A DNA stretch of 36,025 nucleotides from DATDMG01 sp036518955 (lineage in GTDB: Bacteria > Actinomycetota > Actinomycetes > Actinomycetales > Kineosporiaceae). Positions 31,080-36,025 of the stretch are shown in pieces. Positions within the stretch are counted from its first letter, which is position 1, and each line of letters opens with the position of its first letter. A program made the position numbers and the translations under genes. The notes under the pieces were generated by a model. The model worked only from the letters and a program-made list of their open reading frames with translations. It did no database searches and was not told the DNA's origin. Location: NCBI GenBank assembly GCA_036518955.1, contig DATDMG010000403.1, positions 1-36,025 of the forward strand, read 5' to 3'.

Positions 31080-31747
31080 CACCGCTGCCGCCTGCCCCAT
31101 CGGGAGTGCCGCCCCTCCCCGGGATCGTCGGGATGGTCACCGTCCTGGCGCGCACCGTCCTGGCGCGCACCGTCGTCCGGCTCGTCGTCGAGGCTCTCCT
31201 CGGATTCGCCGACCTCAGCCGCGAACCTGCCCGACCGGCGACCGTAGGCGGGCATCCCCTGACGCTGCTCGTCGCTGAGCCGGTACAGCACCCGCTGGAC
31301 CTGCTCGACCTTGGGGACGTCGGCCAGCACGACCTGCCCTCGCTCACCGGCCGACTCGACGGTCAGCGTGCCGCAACCGATGATCCGATCGAGGAGGTTG
31401 TGCGAGAACGAGACGTCGTTGAGCCGGCTGAGCGGCATGTCGTGCCCGGACCGGGTGAGCACACCGTGCCGCATCACCAGCCGGCGGTTGGTGATCACGT
31501 ACACCGTGCTCCACCACATCGCGAAGGGGACGGCCGTCCAGCGCAGCAGCACGAGGAGCGCCGCCAGGGCGATAAACCCCCGAGCCCAGCCCTGGACACT
31601 CCCAGGTGGCACCATCGCGGCCGCGAAGGTGGCTGCCGGAGCAACGACGAGCAGCGTGAGGACCGGCACGACGAGCCGCTTGACATGCGGGCGCAGCAGC
31701 ATGACGACGGTCTCGTCCTGGCCGAGCAGCTTCTTGGGAAACCCCAT
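31079..31747 (-). CDS. PH-domain (bPH2, YdbS-like) membrane protein
   Basis: A 222-residue protein with two hydrophobic spans (VVPVLTLLVVAPAATFAAAM and FIALAALLVLLRWTAVPFAM) and then a bacterial PH domain of the YdbS type: VYVITNRRLVMRHGVLTRSG, MPLSRLNDVSFSHNLLDRII and GCGTLTVESAGERGQVVLADV. The last 45 residues are acidic and carry a short duplication (GARQD twice). The role of these proteins is not settled; M. tuberculosis Rv3278c has the same place next to birA. The ATG at 31747 has no clear ribosome site. It is co-directional with birA upstream (93-base gap) and overlaps the cyclase gene downstream as TGATG, so protein and cyclase are probably made together. Confidence 0.87.
   Translation of the reverse strand: MGFPKKLLGQDETVVMLLRPHVKRLVVPVLTLLVVAPAATFAAAMVPPGSVQGWARGFIALAALLVLLRWTAVPFAMWWSTVYVITNRRLVMRHGVLTRSGHDMPLSRLNDVSFSHNLLDRIIGCGTLTVESAGERGQVVLADVPKVEQVQRVLYRLSDEQRQGMPAYGRRSGRFAAEVGESEESLDDEPDDGARQDGARQDGDHPDDPGEGRHSRWGRRQR
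31142..31171. repeat. 15-bp direct duplication in the PH-domain gene
   Basis: GTCCTGGCGCGCACC occurs twice in a row (31142-31156 and 31157-31171). On the coding strand it gives a duplicated G-A-R-Q-D in the acidic C-terminal tail. Confidence 0.9.
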
Positions 31748-31840
31748 GCCCCCGAATCATGCCCCCTTCCGCCGGGCGGCCGCTGCAACTGCTGGCCCTC
31801 AGGCCCCCCAGGTCGATCACGGTCCAGGATGCGCGGTGAA

Positions 31841-32725
31841 TCAGGACGGCTTGACGTGGACGACGTCACCTGCCGCCAGCGCATGCTCCCGACCTGCGTC
31901 GTCCCGGACGAGGAGCCGGCCGTCGTCGTCGACCCCCTCACAGTCCCCCTCGATGGGGGGCCCGGCGGGAAGCAGGACCTCGACGCGCCGGCCGATCGTG
32001 GTACACGCCTCCCGGTAGGCGGCGCCGACGCCGCTCGCCCGCGGGTCGCCACCGGCGGCGTCCCAAGTGCGCACGTCGATGGCGAGCTGCCGCAGGATGA
32101 CGCGGAGAACCGTGTCGCGATCCGTCGTGGCCGCCCCGGCGAGCCGGAGGGAGGTCGCGGTGGGTATCGGGAGCTCGTCGGGCTCCTGGCTCACGTTGAG
32201 CCCGATCCCGACGACGACCGCAGGCCCGGAGGGCGTCTCGACCGCCTCGGCGAGGATCCCGCAGACCTTGTACAGCTCGAGATCCCCTCCGAGGACGGGC
32301 ACGAGGACGTCGTTCGGCCACTTGAGCACCGCCCGCACGCCCGCGTACCGGGTGAGCGCGCGGACGACCGACACCCCGGTGAGCAGCGGCAACCAGCCCC
32401 ACCGATCGGCCGCGGCACGTGGCGCCAGCAGGACCGAGACCGTCACCGAGGAGCGGGGCGGCACGATCCACTCGCGCGAGAGCCGGCCGCGCCCGGCGAC
32501 CTGGTCGTCGGTGGCCAGCACCATCCCGGCGGGTTCGCCGGCCCGCGCCCTGGCCGCCAGGTCGGCATTCGTCGACCCGGTCCGGGGGAGCACCTCGATG
32601 GCCCGCCACGAAGGATCGTCGCCAGCCACCAGAGCCCGGCGCAGGCCCTGCTCGCGCAGAGGCGGCCGGTCGAGCCTCGCCCAAGGGGTGGTGGCGGGCG
32701 GGGCTTCGTCGCGCGCGTCGTCCAC
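31841..32725 (-). CDS. birA: Biotin--[acetyl-CoA-carboxylase] ligase
   Basis: A 294-residue biotin protein ligase. It makes biotinyl-AMP and attaches biotin to the carboxyl-carrier domain of acyl-CoA carboxylases. Motifs are LPRTGSTNADLAARA (46-60), the AMP-binding loop GRGRLSREW (78-86) and the biotin site LKWPNDVLV (134-142), then GILAEAV and VVGIGLNVSQ; the C-terminal SH3-like cap ends in HALAAGDVVHVKPS. There is no N-terminal DNA-binding domain, so it is a ligase only and not a repressor. TACCGT followed by six bases precedes the GTG at 32725, so it is probably leaderless, although GAGGG also lies in those bases. It is divergent from accD5, whose holoenzyme needs biotin, the same pairing as M. 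tuberculosis Rv3279c-Rv3280. Confidence 0.93.
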   Translation of the reverse strand: MDDARDEAPPATTPWARLDRPPLREQGLRRALVAGDDPSWRAIEVLPRTGSTNADLAARARAGEPAGMVLATDDQVAGRGRLSREWIVPPRSSVTVSVLLAPRAAADRWGWLPLLTGVSVVRALTRYAGVRAVLKWPNDVLVPVLGGDLELYKVCGILAEAVETPSGPAVVVGIGLNVSQEPDELPIPTATSLRLAGAATTDRDTVLRVILRQLAIDVRTWDAAGGDPRASGVGAAYREACTTIGRRVEVLLPAGPPIEGDCEGVDDDGRLLVRDDAGREHALAAGDVVHVKPS

Positions 32726-32731
32726 GCCCTC

Positions 32732-32737
32732 ACGGTA
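32732..32737 (-). promoter_or_regulatory. Leaderless -10 box of birA
   Basis: TACCGT on the minus strand, six bases (GAGGGC), then the GTG at 32725. Confidence 0.5.
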
Positions 32738-32838
32738 CCGGCCGCGGACGGATCACCGGCACTCGACGGCACCCCGGCCCCGTGCGGGGTGTGACGTGCG
32801 CCGCTGCGGGGCGCCTCTCGGCCGGCCCCGAGCCCAAC

Positions 32839-32844
32839 TACGCT
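32839..32844 (+). promoter_or_regulatory. Possible -10 box of accD5
   Basis: TACGCT on the plus strand, 82 bases before the accD5 ATG; a transcript from it would have a leader of about 75 bases. No -35 box is clear. Confidence 0.3.
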
Positions 32845-32925
32845 GACGCGGGTCGCGGCTGTGCGGCGAGGGCGGCGCCGGGACAGGCGCCGGCGACGGA
32901 GCGCTCGACAGGTGAGGAGGTCCGG

Positions 32926-34560
32926 ATGCCGCAGGCGGCACACCTTGAGGGGCCGAGCGGCGGCACCGAGGTTCCGGAAGACATCGACATCCACACCACC
33001 GCAGGCAAGATCGCGGATGCGGCACGGCGCAGCGGGGCCGCCGAACACGCCGGCTCCGCCCGGGCCGTCGAGAAGCGGCACGCCCAGGGCAAGAAGACAG
33101 CGCGTGAGCGGATCGAGGCGCTGCTCGACCCCGGGTCGTTCGTGGAGCTCGACAAGCTCGCCCGGCACCGCAGCCGGAACTTCAACCTGCACACCAACCG
33201 CCCCTACGGGGACGGCGTGGTCACGGGGCACGGCACGATCGACGGTCGCCAGGTCTGCGTGTTCGCCCAGGACTTCACGGTGTTCGGCGGCAGCCTGGGC
33301 GAGGTCTTCGGAGAGAAGATCGTCAAGGTCATGGACCTGGCCATGAAGATCGGCTGCCCGGTGATCGGGATCAACGACTCCGGGGGCGCCCGGATCCAGG
33401 AGGGCGTGGTCTCCCTGGGGCTCTACGGCGAGATCTTCCTGCGGAACGTGCACGCGAGCGGCGTCATCCCGCAGATCTCGCTGATCATGGGGCCGTGCGC
33501 GGGTGGCGCGGTGTACTCCCCGGCGATCACGGACTTCACGGTGATGGTGGACCAGACCTCGCACATGTTCATCACCGGGCCCGATGTGATCAGGACGGTG
33601 ACCGGCGAAGAGGTCGGTTTCGAGGAGCTGGGCGGCGCGCGCACGCACAACACCCGGTCGGGCAACGCGCACTACATGGGCTCGAACGAGGACGACGCCC
33701 TGGAGTACGTCAAGGCGCTGCTGAGCTACCTGCCCAGCAACAACCTTTCCGACGCCCCCGTCTACGACCAGGGCACGGACCTGGAGATCAACCAGACCGA
33801 CCTCGATCTCGACACGCTGATCCCGGACTCGCCGAACCAGCCGTACGACATGCACCGGGTGATCGAGCACGTGCTCGACGACGGCGAGTTCCTCGAGGTG
33901 CAGCCCCTGTTCGCACCGAACCTGGTCGTCGGCTTCGGTCGGGTCGAGGGGCGCTCCGTCGGGATCGTGGCCAACCAACCGATGCAGTTCGCCGGAACCC
34001 TGGACATCGACGCATCGGAGAAGGCGGCACGCTTCGTCCGGACGTGTGACGCCTTCAACATCCCGGTACTCACCTTCGTCGACGTCCCCGGGTTCCTCCC
34101 GGGGACCGACCAGGAATGGAACGGGATCATTCGCCGGGGCGCCAAGCTCATCTTCGCGTACGCAGAGGCCACCGTGCCCAAGGTGACCGTGATCACCCGG
34201 AAGGCGTACGGCGGCGCCTACGACGTCATGGGGTCCAAGCACCTGGGGGCGGACGTCAACCTGGCGTGGCCCACCGCCCAGATCGCCGTGATGGGCGCCC
34301 AGGGTGCGGTCAACATCCTCTACCGTGGCGAGTTGAAAATGATCGCCGACGACGGCGGCGACGTCGATGCGGCGCGCCGCCAGCTGATCACCGAGTACGA
34401 GGACACGCTCGCCAATCCGTACATCGCCGCGGAGCGCGGGTACGTGGACGGCGTGATCCCCCCGTCCGCGACCCGCCGCGAGGTGGTCATGGCGTTGCGG
34501 ATGCTGCGCACCAAGCGGGCCACCCTGCCCCCGAAGAAGCACGGGAACATCCCGCTCTGA
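32926..34560 (+). CDS. accD5: Acyl-CoA carboxylase carboxyltransferase (beta) subunit, AccD5/PccB-like
   Basis: A 544-residue carboxyltransferase, two crotonase-like halves, moving CO2 from biotin on an alpha subunit to an acyl-CoA, most likely propionyl-CoA to give methylmalonyl-CoA. Landmarks are GKKTARERIEALLDPGSF, FTVFGGSLGEVFGEKIVKVM, INDSGGARIQEGV, GPCAGGAVYSPAITDF, VGFGRVEGRSVGIVANQPM, VDVPGFLPGTDQEWNGIIR and AWPTAQIAVMGAQGAVNIL. Residue D433 in KAYGGAYDVMGSKH sits at the position that, from memory of AccD5/PccB work, separates propionyl-CoA (Asp) from acetyl-CoA preferring enzymes. GAGGAGG ends five bases before the ATG at 32926. The epsilon-subunit gene follows after 39 bases and birA is divergent. 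The biotin-carrying alpha subunit is not in this window. Confidence 0.95.
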   Translation: MPQAAHLEGPSGGTEVPEDIDIHTTAGKIADAARRSGAAEHAGSARAVEKRHAQGKKTARERIEALLDPGSFVELDKLARHRSRNFNLHTNRPYGDGVVTGHGTIDGRQVCVFAQDFTVFGGSLGEVFGEKIVKVMDLAMKIGCPVIGINDSGGARIQEGVVSLGLYGEIFLRNVHASGVIPQISLIMGPCAGGAVYSPAITDFTVMVDQTSHMFITGPDVIRTVTGEEVGFEELGGARTHNTRSGNAHYMGSNEDDALEYVKALLSYLPSNNLSDAPVYDQGTDLEINQTDLDLDTLIPDSPNQPYDMHRVIEHVLDDGEFLEVQPLFAPNLVVGFGRVEGRSVGIVANQPMQFAGTLDIDASEKAARFVRTCDAFNIPVLTFVDVPGFLPGTDQEWNGIIRRGAKLIFAYAEATVPKVTVITRKAYGGAYDVMGSKHLGADVNLAWPTAQIAVMGAQGAVNILYRGELKMIADDGGDVDAARRQLITEYEDTLANPYIAAERGYVDGVIPPSATRREVVMALRMLRTKRATLPPKKHGNIPL

Positions 34561-34599
34561 CCCGCCGTCCGACCCGCCGTGCTCGAGGAGGTGGAACCC

Positions 34600-34839
34600 G
34601 TGACAGACGACGCGGGCGCCCGACCCACTCTCCAGGTCATCTCCGGAGACGCCACGCCCGAGGACATCGCGGCGATCCTCGCCGTGGTCTCCGCCCGGCG
34701 CCTGGGCGGCCGGGCCGGACGGCGGGTCGGCGAGGCCTCGGCTCCGCTGTGGTCCACGCCGTCGCGGGGGCACCGCGGGACGTGCGCCGTGGACGGCCTG
34801 CGCGAACACGGCTGGCGGACGTCCGCGTGGCCGCGCTGA
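34600..34839 (+). CDS. accE: Acyl-CoA carboxylase epsilon subunit
   Basis: A 79-residue small protein matching the actinobacterial epsilon subunit, which binds the beta subunit and raises activity of the holo-carboxylase. The N-terminal LQVISGDATPEDIAAILAVV is the conserved helix region, and the C-terminus closes with HGWRTSAWPR, the usual W-R-x-S end. The middle is Arg/Gly-rich linker. GAGGAGG at 34585-34591 ends eight bases before the GTG at 34600, which I choose; an in-frame GTG at 34579 would overlap that site. It follows accD5 directly, as in Rv3280-Rv3281. In mycobacteria the next gene is a Maf-type protein; here the conserved order stops. Confidence 0.9.
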   Translation: MTDDAGARPTLQVISGDATPEDIAAILAVVSARRLGGRAGRRVGEASAPLWSTPSRGHRGTCAVDGLREHGWRTSAWPR

Positions 34840-34879
34840 CCCGGCACTCCCCGGCGCGGGTCCGCTGCAGCTCGAAGGC

Positions 34880-35177
34880 TCAGGCCGCGTCATCGCCCTG
34901 CTCCTCGCTCCGCCACGCCGACCGGACGCCCGGACCGGCCGGTGGTGCGATCAGGGTGGCGGCCGTCAGGTCGGCGGCCCGGTGGAGGTCGTGCGCAGGA
35001 TGGACCGCCGTATGGTGGCGACCGCATACCAACACCATCGCCTCGACGTCGGTCCTCCCGCCGTGCTCCCACGGGACCACGGGGTGCGCATCGCAAGTAC
35101 CTTTCCAGACGTACCTGGGGAGGGTTGCGGCAGGACCGCATCCAGGCCGCCAGCACCCGCCGCTCCGTGAATCGTTT
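34880..35177 (-). pseudogene. HNH endonuclease fragment, frameshifted (DUF222/13E12-type C-terminus)
   Basis: Two frames together restore one HNH domain. One reads FTERRVLAAWMRSCRNPPQV (from about 35177), the other reads CDAHPVVPWEHGGRTDVEAM and LVCGRHHTAVH down to the stop at 34880. A single extra base near 35098 joins them. These are the Cys-x-x-P, D-A-H-H-x-x-x-W-x-x-G-G and C-x-x-H-H parts of the HNH domain found at the C-terminus of DUF222/13E12-repeat proteins, usually over 400 residues. The N-terminal 300 residues or more are missing, the second His of DAHH is Pro, and Asn-Leu after the GG motif is Ala-Met. So it is a dead remnant; such genes are often mobile in actinobacteria. Confidence 0.72.
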
Positions 35178-35271
35178 CCGCTTTCATGGACACCAGTCCA
35201 GGCTGCCCATTGACTGAGGTGTCCAAGTCCTAGCTCGAATTCCACGGGTGTCCCGCAATAAAAGCGGCGAG

Positions 35272-35301
35272 TTCTACCTTCCCGGCGATTTCTACCTTCC
35301 C
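35272..35301. repeat. 12-bp direct repeat at the broken IS end
   Basis: TTCTACCTTCCC occurs at 35272-35283 and 35290-35301, six bases apart. The second copy holds the original orfA stop. It may be a slippage duplication or a junction left by a deletion. Confidence 0.8.
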
Positions 35302-35586
35302 ATCGCTTCCTTCACCCAGAGAGCCACTGATCGTTCAAAATTTCGCGCTCCATAACCAGCTCGGCGTTCTGCGGCGCAACCGAACCAACTCCGCGCGCTC
35401 GTCCTCACTCAACCCACCATTACCGCGCTTCCGGGACCGCCGCTCAGGCCCGACCCAGTGGCCCAGCGTGCCCTCGTTGACACCCAGCTCCCGGGCGACC
35501 ACAGCGATCGGCTTCCCCGTCTCTTGCACGATCCGGACCGCACCCGCCCGAAACTCTTGATCAAACTGCCGTCTCGTCTCGGCCAT
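35292..35586 (-). pseudogene. IS3-family transposase orfA remnant with two frameshifts
   Basis: From the ATG at 35586 the frame reads AETRRQFDQEFRAGAVRIVQ, then ARELGVNEGTLGHWV and NGGLSEDERAELVRLR, a typical IS3-type OrfA (helix-turn-helix, then leucine-zipper region). Near 35370 one base is missing: shifting by one restores NAELVMEREIL. A second missing base near 35334 then restores RSVALWVKEAMGR and a TAG at 35292-35294. In the present sequence the frame stops early at 35335. OrfB, with the DDE catalytic residues, is absent: beyond the stop only a few codons (ELAAFIA) could be its beginning before the sequence turns into the HNH fragment. It is a decayed insertion, unable to transpose. Confidence 0.8.
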
Positions 35587-35886
35587 CTCACGGCATCCCT
35601 CCCAAGGGGACCTATTCAGGTTACGCGGGGAAACGCAGGCAGGCAGTGGTGGCGCGCTCGGCAACGGCACGGCAGACAGGCATCGGCCCACCACGTCAGT
35701 CCGACCGGTTGACCTTTACCAACAAGCTCTAACTGTCCGAGATTCGCCGAGTCCGGGATTGGACCTCGCCATGAGTCTCGCAGGTCAGGTGGCCCGTCTA
35801 ATGTCATCGCGCCGGGTAGCTTTCTTGATGTGCTGAGAGCCACGCGAGCGGAAACGTGAATCGACACGATCTATTGGAGAGCGGAC
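35587..35886. other. Spacer between IS remnant and secreted-protein gene
   Basis: These 300 bases hold no gene I can support. Bases 35587-35640 are probably the left end of the IS3 element, with GGGAGGG before the orfA ATG. The rest has more A and T than the surrounding genes and includes TAGCTT at 35817-35822, a possible -10 box for the downstream gene. I saw no clear terminal inverted repeat or tRNA. Confidence 0.5.
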
Positions 35887-36025
35887 ATGAACTGGAATCT
35901 CGGGCCACGAAGGGTGCGCACCTCTGCGGTGGGTGCCCTCGCCATCGCTGGACTGATCGGCGCAGCCCTCCTGGCCACCCCTTTGGCCAGCTCGCACGCG
36001 GCCGACTCCGCCGCCAGCTACTTCA
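35887..36025 (+). CDS. Secreted protein, N-terminal part only (runs off the window)
   Basis: The ATG at 35887 is preceded by GGAGAG with five bases between, a good ribosome site. The 46 visible residues form a signal peptide: a basic start with RR, a long hydrophobic stretch (AVGALAIAGLIGAALLATPL), and a probable cleavage after SSHA before ADSAASYF. RR is followed by VRT, so a Tat signal is not convincing; Sec export fits. The mature protein is outside the window and I cannot assign a function. It lies beyond the IS scar in DNA that no longer follows the conserved gene order. Confidence 0.72.
   Translation, partial: MNWNLGPRRVRTSAVGALAIAGLIGAALLATPLASSHAADSAASYF

Noticed and set aside
35292..35586. 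Treating the IS3 orfA frameshifts as programmed frameshifting.
   Set aside because: IS3 frameshifting joins orfA to orfB near the end of orfA. Here there are two single-base losses inside orfA and no orfB.
35850..35875. GGAAAC and TCTATT as an ECF-sigma promoter before the last gene.
   Set aside because: The spacing of 14 bases is too short for the usual 16-17, and the -10 half is weak.
1..36025. tRNA, rRNA, riboswitch or prophage genes.
   Set aside because: I looked for tRNA-like cloverleaf ends, rRNA landmarks and phage structural or integrase motifs and saw none; a covariance-model search would be needed to exclude small RNAs.

Overview
The window is a very GC-rich, gene-dense piece of an actinobacterial chromosome. 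Third codon positions are almost all G or C, GTG starts are common, and several genes have TAnnnT -10 boxes placed so that the start codon would be the first base of the transcript (leaderless). The right half keeps the gene order known from Mycobacterium tuberculosis Rv3274c-Rv3281 (purE, purK, gtrA-like, PH-domain protein, birA, accD5, accE5). The extra genes and overall style suggest Pseudonocardiales or a relative; that assignment is inference.

Region 1 (1-16854, minus strand) is a surface-glycopolymer locus. It encodes six GT-B-type glycosyltransferases (one cut by the window edge... five complete or near-complete GT4-like enzymes counting it, plus one GT2 enzyme), a UDP-HexNAc 6-dehydrogenase, a Gfo/Idh 3-dehydrogenase, a DegT-type aminotransferase, a hexapeptide N-acetyltransferase, an ABC exporter (wzm/wzt), a multi-spanning LytR-CpsA-Psr (LCP) protein and a ferric-reductase-like membrane flavoprotein. 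To be exact, the glycosyltransferase count is five GT-B enzymes (starting at 450, 2207, 5480, 9599 and 12546) and one GT2 enzyme (13670). The dehydrogenase, 3-dehydrogenase, aminotransferase and acetyltransferase together make the full route from UDP-GlcNAc to UDP-2,3-diacetamido-2,3-dideoxyglucuronic acid. The likely logic is: make the unusual sugar, assemble the chain on a lipid carrier in the cytoplasm, export it by Wzm/Wzt, and attach it to the wall by LCP. Most genes overlap or lie a few bases apart; hairpins at 11333-11376 and 13715-13769 split the locus into transcription units.

Region 2 (16972-24848) holds a FadE25-type acyl-CoA dehydrogenase divergent from an M3 metallopeptidase, then UDP-glucose 6-dehydrogenase, a convergent galE, and a two-gene unit of a CoA-binding-fold protein and a second LCP protein.

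Region 3 (24849-27154) is a self-contained efflux module: a DHA2-type MFS transporter and a TetR regulator overlapping by ATGA, behind a recognisable promoter covered by palindromes.

Region 4 (27156-34839) is the conserved core: purK-purE, divergent gtrA-like gene with a probable leaderless 23-codon leader ORF, birA-PH-domain protein-adenylate cyclase, and accD5-accE. A perfect 9-bp inverted repeat between purK and gtrA contains a -10 box for each direction.

Region 5 (34840-36025) is a scar where the conserved order stops: a frameshifted HNH nuclease fragment, a twice-frameshifted IS3-type orfA without orfB, less GC-rich spacer DNA, and the start of a secreted protein that runs off the window. 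I saw no rRNA, tRNA or CRISPR array.
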